Shown here one piece after another: positions 35,544 to 44,007 of a DNA stretch of 64,000 nt (positions are counted from its first letter, which is position 1; every line of letters starts with the position of its first letter). The translations under genes and the position numbers were made by a program. The stretch is from Actinomadura sp. J1-007. Lineage in GTDB: Bacteria > Actinomycetota > Actinomycetes > Streptosporangiales > Streptosporangiaceae. Location: NCBI RefSeq assembly GCF_009793335.1, contig NZ_WING01000001.1, forward strand, positions 3,906,001 to 3,970,000, in the 5' to 3' direction. The notes below the pieces were generated by a model. That model was not told the DNA's origin and did not search any database. It saw only the letters and a program-made list of their open reading frames with translations.

Positions 35544-35774
35544 GTGGAACAGGCCACACTCACACGGCGAGGCACGGACGATCTGCGCCTCAGCGAGGAG
35601 GAGATCCGGCTCCTCGCGCAGATCGCCAGCGGTGTCACCGCGGATGTGGCGGCACGAAAGCTCGAACTGAGTGCGCGCACACTGAGGCGCCGGCTGCGGA
35701 CGATCTGCGACCGGCTCGACGTCAACACCCCTATCGAGGCCGTTGTGTGGGCGGCCCGAAGGCAGCTCATCTAG
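35544..35774 (+). CDS. Small LuxR-type HTH protein
   Basis: A 76-residue protein that is essentially one LuxR-type helix-turn-helix (LRLSEEEIRLLAQIASGVTADVAARKLELSARTLRRRLRTICDRL). It has no receiver or ligand domain. The GTG at 35544 is chosen because GGGAGG lies shortly before it; the frame stays open about 100 codons upstream but looks non-coding. Proteins of this form are conserved in actinomycetes as I recall. Role unknown. Confidence 0.8.
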   Translation: MEQATLTRRGTDDLRLSEEEIRLLAQIASGVTADVAARKLELSARTLRRRLRTICDRLDVNTPIEAVVWAARRQLI

Positions 35775-36044
35775 CGGTGCGCTCCACGTCCGCCCCGGGG
35801 AAGGCGGGCGTCACCGAAAACCCCTGGCCGACCGAGACGTACGCCGTCCACCCCGCGGCGGCGGCGCCGAACCCCTGACAGGTAGGTCCCTGTAGAAGGC
35901 GCCGCCGCGGACGTCGTCGTCATGGCGGAACCCCCACCCGAACGCGCTCGCCGCGCCCGGCCCCGCGCCGCGAGCCCCGGGCCCCGCCGCCCTCCGCGCA
36001 TCGCCGCTCGTACGTTGCGTCGCGCTGCGTACGGGCCCGATCAC
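35768..36044 (-). pseudogene. Possible small gene broken by a frameshift
   Basis: Read from GTG 36044 the frame gives SAFGWGFRHDDDVRGGAF, then FYRDLPVRG. One extra C in the forward-strand run of four (35872-35875) would continue it as FGAAAAGWTAYVSVGQGF and end it at TCA 35768-35770, just past the LuxR-type gene. The joined C-terminal half looks like protein, and the change needed is the same one-C repair as elsewhere. I do not recognise a family. The remaining part of the 405-bp gap (to 36179) shows nothing else. Confidence 0.3.
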
Positions 36045-36179
36045 GTACAGCGAGGGGCCGTGTCGGCGGGCGTTCGTGTCGTTCGGGTGGCGCGGGTCGG
36101 CGGGCGGGGAGCGAAACGGCGGGATGGCGGGTCATGGGAGCGTGGCCGGGCTTTCCGGGCGGGGCGCTTGCGGCTCGGG

Positions 36180-37205
36180 TCAGGCGACTCGCACGGCGCC
36201 GGCGAACGGGCGGCCGGCCAGCGGAGCGATCTTCACGACGTCGCCGGTGTGCGGGGCGTGCAGCATCTTGCCGTCGCCGACGTACATGCCCATGTGGTGC
36301 AGGTCGGCGTGGAAGAACACCAGGTCGCCGGGCTGGAGCTGGCCGCGGGACACGTGCGTGCCCGCGTTCCACTGGCTGCCGGTGTAGTGCGGGAGGCTGA
36401 TGCCGACCTGCTTGTAGGCCCACATGGTGAGGCCGGAGCAGTCGAACGTGGACGGGCCGGACGCGCCCCAGACGTACGGGCGCCCGATCTTGGTCATCGC
36501 GTAGCGGAGCGCCTGGGCGCCCTTGCCGCTGCCGACGACGGGGAGCTTGCCGAGCTGCGTCGGGTCCTTCTTGACCAGCTTGCCGCGGGTCTTCTCGTAG
36601 GTCTGGGAGACCTTCTTGCGCTGCGCCTCCAGCCTGCCGCGCAGATCCGAGACCTGCCGGGCGCGCTCCTCGGCGGCCTTGCGGGCGCGCTGGGCGGCCT
36701 GCATGGCCTGCATGAGGCCCTGGACCTTGCTGCCGTCCTGGGAGGCGAAGTAGTGCAGCGTGGCGGCCTGGTCGAGGAACGCCTGCGGGTCCTGGGAGGC
36801 GACGAACGAGGCGGTCGGGTCGGAGCCGCCCTGCATGTAGCTGGTGGCGGCGAGGTTGCCGACCTTGTCGCGCACGGCCTGGAGGGCCTTCTCCTGGCGC
36901 TTGGCGTTCTCGGTGGCGACCTTCGCGGCCCGCTGCGACTGCTGGAGCTTGACCTTCAGGCCGTTGTACTGCTCGGTGAGCTGTTCGAGCTGGTCGGCCA
37001 GCTTGGTGGCCTGCGCCTTGAGGTCCTTGGTGGACGGCTCCGGGTCGGCGTGCGCCGCGACCGTCGGGGACGCGAGCGCGAGGGCGGCGAGCGCCCCCGT
37101 CAGGACCGCGCCGCGGCGGCGGAATCGAGCGGCTCTTCCGGCACCGGCCGAGCAGGCTCCCGAACGTTCGGAGCGTGAAAGGGATGCAGGGCGCAATGGC
37201 TCCAC
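36180..37205 (-). CDS. NlpC/P60 peptidoglycan endopeptidase, RipA-like, under a c-di-AMP riboswitch
   Basis: A 341-residue secreted cell-wall hydrolase. A signal peptide (about 28-53: RRRGAVLTGALAALALASPTVAAHA) is followed by a long coiled coil (60-205) and the C-terminal NlpC/P60 domain with catalytic Cys256 in TFDCSGL, His304 in HHMGMY and His316. It probably cleaves the D-Glu/diaminopimelate bond of stem peptides. The GTG at 37205 gives this frame. An ATG four bases upstream, which has the better-spaced GAGGAG, opens a different frame with no signal peptide. The ydaO-type riboswitch ends about 20 bases before the start, so c-di-AMP is expected to control it. Confidence 0.93.
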   Translation of the reverse strand: MEPLRPASLSRSERSGACSAGAGRAARFRRRGAVLTGALAALALASPTVAAHADPEPSTKDLKAQATKLADQLEQLTEQYNGLKVKLQQSQRAAKVATENAKRQEKALQAVRDKVGNLAATSYMQGGSDPTASFVASQDPQAFLDQAATLHYFASQDGSKVQGLMQAMQAAQRARKAAEERARQVSDLRGRLEAQRKKVSQTYEKTRGKLVKKDPTQLGKLPVVGSGKGAQALRYAMTKIGRPYVWGASGPSTFDCSGLTMWAYKQVGISLPHYTGSQWNAGTHVSRGQLQPGDLVFFHADLHHMGMYVGDGKMLHAPHTGDVVKIAPLAGRPFAGAVRVA

Positions 37206-37225
37206 TCATTCTCCTCTCCTCGTCC

Positions 37226-37415
37226 GCCTACCGGGTTAGCTGACGGGTGCGGGCCGGAGCAGCCCGTCCGCGGGCGCGTGCGGTCGATCCACGCGGTCTG
37301 CGGATTAACCCCAGTCGGGCATGGGCTCTCGGGGCGGTCCCCCGGAACACTCCGAAAGTGGTTCCCCGGCTCCTCGGGACGCTGGTTGCGGCCCGCGGAC
37401 TCGGCGGTACGGCCT
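37226..37415 (-). ncRNA. ydaO/yuaA-type c-di-AMP riboswitch
   Basis: Read on the minus strand, the leader of the NlpC/P60 gene contains the family hallmarks in order: GAGCCGGGGAACC, GGGGTTAATCCGCAG (37298-37312), CCCGCACCCGTCAGCTAACC followed by CGGTAGGC (37226-37253). These match the c-di-AMP-binding core of the ydaO class, including the closing GGC of the first stem. The 5' border is approximate. The ribosome site GAGGAGAGGAG follows directly after the aptamer, leaving no room for a separate terminator, so control by hiding the ribosome site is likely (inference). The rest of the gap up to 37672 holds only promoter-like sequence for both genes. Confidence 0.92.
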
Positions 37416-37672
37416 CCGTCCAGCGGCGGCCGATGTCAGCGCAGGACACTAACGGAACCGGCAATGGATGCCAACCAGAACATGCGAAATCGCAGGTGAA
37501 GGGCGACGGTTCCGGCGGATGCGCCGGGACTGTCCGTTGCCGGAGATGTGTTGTGCGTCACCTTCCCGGAGGGGTGTGGTTGTTTTTATCTAGTCACTTC
37601 TCGGGCGGTCACCCGACGTAAGGGGGTGCCGACATCTGGTAAAACCCTGATGTTCGATAATCTCGCCTGTTT

Positions 37673-38203
37673 GTGGAAGTCGTGATCAGGCGTGCCCGCA
37701 CCGCCGACGTTCAGGAGATCCGCAGGCTGGTCGACCTGTACGCGGGAACCGGACGACGCCTGCTCCGCAAGACGACGGTGACGCTGTACGAGGACGTCCA
37801 GGAGTTCTGGGTCGCCGAGGACAGGCAGGACGTCCCGGAGGGGGCGGCCGGTCCCGTCATCGGCTGCGGCGCGTTGCACGTCATGTGGGAGGACCTCGCG
37901 GAGGTCCGTTCGGTCGCGGTGGAGAAGGGGCACGGCGGGCGGGGAATCGGGCACCGCATCGTCACCCGGCTGCTGGAGACGGCACGCGATCTCGGCGTCC
38001 GCCGGGTGTTCTGCCTTACCTTCGAAGTGGAGTTCTTCGCGCGCCACGGTTTCGCGCCGATACTCGGTACTCCGGTGGCGCCCGAGGTGTACGAGGAACT
38101 CCTCCGCTCCTACGACGAAGGCGTGGCAGAGTTCCTGGACCTCGACCGGGTCAAGCCGAATACGTTGGGCAACACCCGGATGCTGCTTCGCCTGGAGGAC
38201 TGA
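37673..38203 (+). CDS. argA: Amino-acid N-acetyltransferase, short ArgA type (GNAT)
   Basis: A 176-residue GNAT enzyme resembling the short N-acetylglutamate synthase of mycobacteria, first step of arginine synthesis. The acetyl-CoA loop VEKGHGGRGIGHRIV, LTFEVEFFARHGF and PNTLGNTRMLLRLE fit. The GTG at 37673 has no ribosome site. GATAAT at 37656-37661 would start the transcript only about five bases before it, so the mRNA is probably leaderless or nearly so. Two RDD genes follow at once. Confidence 0.85.
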   Translation: MEVVIRRARTADVQEIRRLVDLYAGTGRRLLRKTTVTLYEDVQEFWVAEDRQDVPEGAAGPVIGCGALHVMWEDLAEVRSVAVEKGHGGRGIGHRIVTRLLETARDLGVRRVFCLTFEVEFFARHGFAPILGTPVAPEVYEELLRSYDEGVAEFLDLDRVKPNTLGNTRMLLRLED

Positions 38204-38206
38204 CCG

Positions 38207-39043
38207 ATGAGCGAACCCCCCTACCGCGGGCGGCCGCCCCAGCCACCCCACGGCGGGCCCTCGTACGGCCCGCCGCCCGCTTACGACGGTTCCCAGTGGC
38301 AGCAGCCCCAGCAGCCGAGGCACCAGCAACCGGCCCCGCAATGGCAGCAGCCCCCGCAGCAGCAATGGCAGCAGCCGCAGCAGCAGTGGGGACAGCAAGG
38401 CCCGCAGCAGCAGCAGTGGCAGCAGTCTTCCTATGACCACTACGACGACGCTTCCGCTGGGGCCGACCTGCCGTTGGCGCCCATCTACCGACGCGCGGGC
38501 GCGCGCATTCTCGACAACGCGCTCGTCGCGGTTTTCGGCTTCGCGCTCGTGCTGCCCATCACCGTCGGCGCGATCGGCCTCGACTCTCCCGGGAGCAAGG
38601 CCGGAGACGAGGGCGGCATCTGGAACTGGCCCATCATCTTCACGCTCTTCTGCGTGCTGTCGCTGCTGCCGTTCATCTACGAGGCGGTGCAGCTCTCCAT
38701 GTGGGGGCGGACGCTCGGCAAGCGGATCCTGCACATCGGCGTCGTCCAGGCCCGGCCCGCGGGCGACCCGGTGACGACGACGCAGGCGATCTGGCGGGCC
38801 GGGATCACCCACATCGGCTACCAGCTCGGCGTGTTCTTCTTCCTCGCGATCGCCGCGCTGGCGTGGAGCTACGCGGCGTACGGGATGCTGCTCGTCTGGG
38901 CGGGCACCCTCATGGCGTACCTGTGGGCGATCTGGGACCAGCCCCTGCACCAGGCCCTGCACGACCGCTTCGCGGGCACCCTGGTGATCGACGAGCGCGT
39001 GGAGTACGAGGAGGATTCCGAGTACTCCGGGTACGAGGGATAG
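38207..39043 (+). CDS. RDD-family membrane protein with Gln/Trp/Pro repeats
   Basis: A 278-residue protein. Residues 1-80 are a Gln/Pro/Trp-rich disordered arm with repeats of the form WQQPQQ. The RDD domain follows (YRRAGARILDNALVAVFGF, then four membrane helices, WGRTLGKRILHIGVV, LHQALHDRFAGTLVI). RDD proteins may transport or regulate ions; the role here is unknown. It starts three bases after the argA-like stop. Confidence 0.87.
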   Translation: MSEPPYRGRPPQPPHGGPSYGPPPAYDGSQWQQPQQPRHQQPAPQWQQPPQQQWQQPQQQWGQQGPQQQQWQQSSYDHYDDASAGADLPLAPIYRRAGARILDNALVAVFGFALVLPITVGAIGLDSPGSKAGDEGGIWNWPIIFTLFCVLSLLPFIYEAVQLSMWGRTLGKRILHIGVVQARPAGDPVTTTQAIWRAGITHIGYQLGVFFFLAIAALAWSYAAYGMLLVWAGTLMAYLWAIWDQPLHQALHDRFAGTLVIDERVEYEEDSEYSGYEG

Positions 39044-39051
39044 CCCCGGCG

Positions 39052-39965
39052 ATGGCGGCGCCGCCCGGCGCGGACCGACCCGCCCCGCCGGACGCCCCCG
39101 TCCTGGCCGAGCCGGGCCAGCGGCTGCTGGCCCGCATCGTCGACACCCTCCTCGTCGGCCTGCCCGTCGTCATGGTCGTCCGCGAGGTCGCGCCGCGCGG
39201 CGACTTCGACGTCGTCGCGCCGCCGGCCGTCGCCGCGCTGCTGTTCGTGTACGAGGCCGTCCAGCTCGCCGTCTGGGGCCGCACGCTCGGCAAGCGCTTC
39301 GCCGGCATCGAGGTCGTCCGCGCCGACGCCCTCCCCGCCGAGGCCCTCCCGGCGCCCGACCCCGAAGCCGGTCCGGCTCCCGGTCCCGCAGCCGGTCCCG
39401 AAGCTGGTGTTCCGGCGCCCGGCCCCGAAGCCGTCCCGGCGCCCGGCCCCGAGGCCGTCCCCGAAGCTGGTGTTCCGGTGCCCGGTCCCGAAGCCGGTGT
39501 TCCGGGGGGCGGTTCCGGGGCCGTTCCGGCGGTCGGGGCGGAGGCCGTTCCGGCGGGCGGCCAGGGGGCCTTTCCCGGGCCCTCAGAAGGCTCCGGAACG
39601 CCCGGAGATCCCGCCTTGGATGAGGCGTCCAATTTCGGGACTCCGGAGCCCGTACGGCCCGTACAGCCCCTCAACGGCGACGATCAGCTTCTCGGGGAGC
39701 CGCCCCCGGCGTTCCCGAGAACGGCGCGCCCGGGAACGACGTCCCGCATGCCAATGCGACCCGGCCGTCCGCGCGCCCCGGCGTTTGGCGCGCGCTGCTC
39801 CGGACGGCCGTTTACGCGGGGCCGGTCGCGGTGCGGCCGGTACCGGTACTCGGGCTGATCGCCGGGCTGTTCTGGGTGGGGAACGCGGGGGCGATGTACG
39901 AAGGAACGCGACGCCAGGCGTTGCACGACAGGCTTGCGGGCACCGTCGTGTTGAAGCGGCCCTAA
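39052..39965 (+). CDS. Second RDD-family protein with a repetitive central loop, frameshifted in this sequence
   Basis: Begins like the preceding gene (EPGQRLLARIVDTLLVGLPVV, WGRTLGKRFAGIEVVRAD). It then has a Pro/Ala/Glu/Gly-rich loop with repeats such as GPEAVPAPGPEAVPEAGVP, and an RDD ending (LLRTAVYAGPVAVRPVPVL, RRQALHDRLAGTVVLKRP) in another frame. One more C in the run of five at 39703-39707 joins the parts across ...EPPPGVPENGAPG... and yields about 304 residues. The loop of roughly 130 residues within the membrane domain is odd for this family. Start ATG at 39052. Confidence 0.82.
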
Positions 39966-40648
39966 CCGGCCGCCAATGCGGGCCAATCCTCTCGATATGG
40001 GAGATTGTGGCCGTGCGCGTTCCGTGCGCGGCCCGGGATCTGCGGTGGCCCGGCAGTTCGGCGCGGCGGGCAGTTCTGCGCGCGGGCACTTCGCCGGGCG
40101 GCCGATGGCAAGAGATTTCGGCGCTGGACGAGATGGCGTCATCTGTCGACATCGCCTGCGCCCGGGGGTGCCCCATGCCCTACGGTGCAGGGGACGCCGC
40201 CGGTGCTGGATTCCCAGGCGGCGGTGTGGTTAGTGCCGTTACGTCCGGGGTTAATCGTTGGCTTCGGGGTGGGTGTTGCCGCCCCGGTTAAGGCGGGCGC
40301 GGGCCCAATTCCGGTCCGCCGGTCCGCCCGCCGAAAGCCGGGATGGCCGGAAACCCGGTCCAATCCCCGGCCGCCGGGGCAGGTCAGCGCGGTCGCCGGT
40401 GACCTCGGTCACTCCGAAAACCCCGCTCCGGGCGGCGCCGCCGGACAATTCGCGCGGCCCCGGCGCCCCGCCGGGGCGCGCATCCCCCCGCGGTATGGGG
40501 GCAGATCGCCGTTTCGGTGGGGACGATTACGTGGAGTTACCGGCGGGGAAGGAAAGTTCATCGCGTGTGTTGAATTGTCATCGGCAACGTTCCCGGTATA
40601 TCTTTGGCAACCGAATGCAGTTTGCTCCAGTCTGAAAGGTCTGTCCCC
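39966..40648. other. 683-bp intergenic region before lsr2
   Basis: No gene I can support. It contains the 14-bp palindrome GTGACC-TC-GGTCAC at 40399-40412 and, near its end, the lsr2 promoter. The first half is GC-rich with partial palindromes and no clear structure; a GGGGTTAATC at about 40239 recalls the riboswitch core but lacks the rest. Confidence 0.6.
40575..40602 (+). promoter_or_regulatory. lsr2 promoter TTGTCA-N16-TATATC
   Basis: A -35 box TTGTCA at 40575-40580 and a -10 box TATATC at 40597-40602 with a 16-base spacer, in a stretch clearly richer in A+T than its surroundings. Transcription would start about 40 bases before the lsr2 ATG. Confidence 0.6.
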
Positions 40649-40972
40649 ATGGCACAGAAGGTTCAGGTGCTTCTCGTCGACGACCTCGACGGTGGCGAGG
40701 CGGACGAGACCGTAGCGTTCTCGATCGACGGCGCCTCCTACGAGATCGACCTCAGTGGCGCCAACGCAAAGAAGCTGCGGGATTCTCTGCAGCCGTTCGT
40801 GGAGAAGTCGCGTAAGGCCGGTGCCCGTACCCGCGGCCGCCGCCAGCGCGGCACGTCCAGCCGTGAGCGGAGCGCCGAGATCCGTGCCTGGGCCAAGAAC
40901 AATGGCGTCAAGGTCAACGAGCGCGGCCGCATCCCGGCGCATGTCATCGAGAAGTACGACGCGGCCAACTGA
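40649..40972 (+). CDS. lsr2: Lsr2 nucleoid-associated silencer
   Basis: H-NS-like protein of actinomycetes that binds AT-rich DNA and silences acquired and secondary-metabolism genes. The 107 residues show the oligomerisation domain (QKVQVLLVDDLDGGEADETV, FSIDGASYEIDLS), a basic linker and the C-terminal DNA-binding domain with the RGR hook (WAKNNGVKVNERGRIPAHVIEKY). ATG at 40649 with GAAAGG upstream. A terminator follows at 40988. Confidence 0.97.
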   Translation: MAQKVQVLLVDDLDGGEADETVAFSIDGASYEIDLSGANAKKLRDSLQPFVEKSRKAGARTRGRRQRGTSSRERSAEIRAWAKNNGVKVNERGRIPAHVIEKYDAAN

Positions 40973-40987
40973 CGCCTCGTCCGCCGG

Positions 40988-41016
40988 CGGCCCGTCTCCT
41001 CGCGTGAGGCGGGCCG
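40988..41016 (+). terminator. Terminator after lsr2
   Basis: Arms 40988-40998 and 41006-41016 pair over 11 positions with one T-G mismatch, 15 bases past the lsr2 stop. Confidence 0.6.
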
Positions 41017-41162
41017 TTCGCTTGTGGCGTAGCGCCGCGCGGGTTTGCGTTCCGCGGCGGGAGGTACGCCCCGTTCCCGCGGCCGGAGTATCGCCTCGTG
41101 AGAGGCGGTGCCGGGTGGGTCGCCGACCTGCGCAAAGGCCCCCGTTCGCTTGGGGCGTAGCG
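41015..41162. repeat. Two copies of a 20-bp direct repeat upstream of clpC
   Basis: CGTTCGCTTGTGGCGTAGCG at 41015-41034 and CGTTCGCTTGGGGCGTAGCG at 41143-41162 differ at one base. Both hold GTTCGC-N5-GCG, close to but one base shorter than the ClgR operator I remember from Streptomyces, and ClgR controls clp genes. They lie about 315 and 190 bases before the clpC start in a 358-bp gap that otherwise shows no gene. Confidence 0.5.
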
Positions 41163-41330
41163 GGAACATGACGCACCGGCGCGGTAGTTGGATGAGACTG
41201 AACAGCGCTTAGCTGGGGAACGTCTCCTGGTGGGAGTGCACCGGGCGGCCTCCTCGGGGCGGGCTAGCATGCGGAAGGACAGTTCCGGACGTTCCGGACT
41301 CTGCCCAACCGCTCTGTGAGGAGCGACGAG

Positions 41331-43844
41331 ATGTTCGAGAGGTTCACCGACCGCGCGCGGCGGGTTGTCGTCCTGGCCCAAGAAGAGGCCCGGATGCTCA
41401 ACCACAACTACATCGGCACCGAGCACATCCTCCTGGGTCTGATCCACGAGGGTGAGGGTGTCGCTGCCAAGGCACTGGAGAGCCTTGGGATCAGCCTCGA
41501 GGCGGTGCGCCAGCAGGTCGAGGAGATCATCGGCCAGGGGCAGCAGGCGCCGTCGGGCCACATCCCGTTCACTCCCCGTGCCAAGAAGGTGCTGGAGCTG
41601 TCGCTGCGCGAGGCGCTCCAGCTCGGCCACAACTACATCGGCACCGAGCACATCCTGCTGGGTCTGATCCGCGAGGGCGAGGGCGTGGCCGCCCAGGTGC
41701 TGGTGAAGCTGGGCGCCGACCTCAACCGCGTCCGCCAGCAGGTCATCCAGTTGCTGCACGGCTACCAGGGCAAGGAGCCGGCCGCCTCCGGCGGTCCCTC
41801 GGAGTCCGCGCCGTCGACGTCGCTCGTGCTCGACCAGTTCGGCCGCAACCTGACGCAGGCCGCCCGCGAGGGCAAGCTGGACCCGGTGATCGGCCGGGAC
41901 AAGGAGATCGAGCGGGTCATGCAGGTGCTGTCCCGCCGCACCAAGAACAACCCGGTGCTGGTGGGCGAGCCCGGCGTCGGCAAGACCGCCGTCGTGGAGG
42001 GCCTGGCCCAGAAGATCGTCAAGGGCGAGGTGCCCGAGACGCTCAAGGACAAGCAGCTCTACACCCTGGACCTCGGCGCGCTGGTCGCGGGCTCGCGCTA
42101 CCGCGGCGACTTCGAGGAGCGGCTGAAGAAGGTCCTCAAGGAGATCCGCACCCGCGGCGACATCATCCTGTTCATCGACGAGCTGCACACGCTCGTCGGG
42201 GCGGGCGCCGCCGAGGGCGCGATCGACGCCGCCAGCATCCTCAAGCCGATGCTGGCCCGCGGCGAGCTCCAGACCATCGGCGCGACGACGCTCGACGAGT
42301 ACCGCAAGCACCTGGAGAAGGACGCCGCGCTGGAGCGCCGCTTCCAGCCGATCCAGGTCGCCGAGCCGTCGCTGTCGCACACCATCGAGATCCTCAAGGG
42401 CCTGCGCGACCGGTACGAGGCGCACCACCGCGTGTCGATCACCGACAGCGCGCTGGTCGCCGCGGCGCAGCTCGCCGACCGCTACATCAGCGACCGGTTC
42501 CTGCCCGACAAGGCGATCGACCTCATCGACGAGGCCGGGTCGCGGATGCGCATCCGCCGGATGACCGCGCCGCCGGACCTGCGCGAGTACGACGAGAAGA
42601 TCGCCGACGTGCGGCGCGAGAAGGAGTCCGCGATCGACGCGCAGGACTTCGAGAAGGCCGCCGCGCTGCGCGACTCCGAAAAGCAGCTCCTCGCCCAGAA
42701 GGCGCAGCGGGAGAAGGAGTGGAAGGCCGGCGACATGGACGTCGTGGCCGAGGTGACCGACGAGCTGATCGCGGAGGTCCTGGCCACCGCGACCGGCATC
42801 CCGGTGTTCAAGCTCACCGAGGAGGAGAGCACCCGGCTGCTGCGCATGGAGGACGAGCTCCACAAGCGGGTCATCGGGCAGGAGGACGCCATCAAGGCGC
42901 TCTCCCAGTCCATCCGGCGCACCCGCGCCGGTCTGAAGGACCCGAAGCGCCCCGGCGGCTCGTTCATCTTCGCCGGCCCGTCCGGCGTCGGTAAGACCGA
43001 GCTGTCCAAGACGCTCGCCGAGTTCCTGTTCGGTGACGAGGACGCGCTGATCCAGCTCGACATGTCCGAGTTCATGGAGAAGCACACGGTCTCGCGGCTG
43101 TTCGGCTCGCCGCCCGGCTACGTCGGGTACGAGGAGGGCGGCCAGCTCACCGAGAAGGTCCGGCGCAAGCCGTTCTCGGTCGTGCTGTTCGACGAGATCG
43201 AGAAGGCGCACCAGGACATCTTCAACTCGCTGCTCCAGATCCTGGAGGACGGCCGCCTGACCGACGCGCAGGGCCGGGTCGTCGACTTCAAGAACACCGT
43301 CATCATCATGACGACCAACCTCGGCACCCGGGACATCTCCAAGGGCCAGGGGATGGGCTTCCAGCGGCAGAACGACGAGCAGGGCTCGTACGACCGGATG
43401 AAGGCGAAGGTCGGGGAGGAGCTCAAGCAGCACTTCCGGCCCGAGTTCCTCAACCGCGTCGACGACACGGTGGTCTTCCACCAGCTCACCCCGAAGGAGA
43501 TCATCCAGATCGTGGATCTGATGATCGCCAAGGTGGACGAGCGGCTGAAGGACCGCGACATGGGCCTGGAGCTCCGGCAGGAGGCCAAGGACCTGCTGGC
43601 CGAGCGGGGCTACGACCCCGTCCTCGGCGCGCGGCCGCTGCGCCGCACGATCCAGCGGGAGATCGAGGACAACCTGTCCGAGAAGATCCTCTACAACGAG
43701 CTCAAGACCGGCCAGATCGTGATCGTCGGCACCGAAGGCTCCGGCGAGGACGCCAAGTTCACGTTCAAGGGCGTGCCGAAGCCGTCGACCGTTCCCGACA
43801 GCCCGCCCCCGATCGAGGGCGCGGTCAACTTCAACAAGGACTGA
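41331..43844 (+). CDS. clpC: ATP-dependent Clp protease ATP-binding subunit ClpC
   Basis: AAA+ unfoldase that feeds substrates to ClpP; essential in many actinomycetes. The 837-residue protein has the double Clp-N repeat (1-145, with NYIGTEHILLGL occurring twice), AAA1 with Walker A GEPGVGKT (212-219), a UVR/coiled-coil middle region (about 425-465, DFEKAAALRDSEKQLL), and AAA2 with Walker A GPSGVGKT (549-556), followed by ClpB-D2 (GARPLRRTIQREIED). ATG at 41331 with GAGGAG seven bases upstream. A strong terminator follows. Confidence 0.98.
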   Translation: MFERFTDRARRVVVLAQEEARMLNHNYIGTEHILLGLIHEGEGVAAKALESLGISLEAVRQQVEEIIGQGQQAPSGHIPFTPRAKKVLELSLREALQLGHNYIGTEHILLGLIREGEGVAAQVLVKLGADLNRVRQQVIQLLHGYQGKEPAASGGPSESAPSTSLVLDQFGRNLTQAAREGKLDPVIGRDKEIERVMQVLSRRTKNNPVLVGEPGVGKTAVVEGLAQKIVKGEVPETLKDKQLYTLDLGALVAGSRYRGDFEERLKKVLKEIRTRGDIILFIDELHTLVGAGAAEGAIDAASILKPMLARGELQTIGATTLDEYRKHLEKDAALERRFQPIQVAEPSLSHTIEILKGLRDRYEAHHRVSITDSALVAAAQLADRYISDRFLPDKAIDLIDEAGSRMRIRRMTAPPDLREYDEKIADVRREKESAIDAQDFEKAAALRDSEKQLLAQKAQREKEWKAGDMDVVAEVTDELIAEVLATATGIPVFKLTEEESTRLLRMEDELHKRVIGQEDAIKALSQSIRRTRAGLKDPKRPGGSFIFAGPSGVGKTELSKTLAEFLFGDEDALIQLDMSEFMEKHTVSRLFGSPPGYVGYEEGGQLTEKVRRKPFSVVLFDEIEKAHQDIFNSLLQILEDGRLTDAQGRVVDFKNTVIIMTTNLGTRDISKGQGMGFQRQNDEQGSYDRMKAKVGEELKQHFRPEFLNRVDDTVVFHQLTPKEIIQIVDLMIAKVDERLKDRDMGLELRQEAKDLLAERGYDPVLGARPLRRTIQREIEDNLSEKILYNELKTGQIVIVGTEGSGEDAKFTFKGVPKPSTVPDSPPPIEGAVNFNKD

Positions 43845-43879
43845 GGCCGCGGCTCCCGCGAGCCGGCCGCCAGGTCATC

Positions 43880-43918
43880 GGAAAGGCCCGTGCCGAATCG
43901 TTCGGCACGGGCCTTTCC
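43880..43918 (+). terminator. Terminator after clpC
   Basis: Perfect 18-bp arms at 43880-43897 and 43901-43918 with a three-base loop, 35 bases past the stop. One of the strongest hairpins in the window; its right arm ends in GCCTTTCC. Confidence 0.85.
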
Positions 43919-44007
43919 GCGCGCCCGGGGACGGGGCGCGCCGGGCACGGGGGTGTGGCCGGAACGGGACGGGAGCGCGAGGGGCGTTGCCGGTAGCGTT
44001 CGGTGCC

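Noticed and set aside
35226..35774. A 182-residue form of the small LuxR-type protein
   Set aside because: Its GTG lacks a ribosome site and the extra 106 residues look non-coding; GTG 35544 has a good site and starts the conserved part.
40235..40300. GGGGTTAATC before lsr2 as a second c-di-AMP riboswitch
   Set aside because: Only the ten-base fragment is present; the GTCAGCTAAC element and the GAACC elements of the class are missing downstream and upstream.
41143..41162. Firm assignment of the clpC upstream repeats as ClgR operators
   Set aside because: The spacing between the GTTCGC and GCG parts is one base shorter than the consensus I remember, so it is only reported as a candidate.
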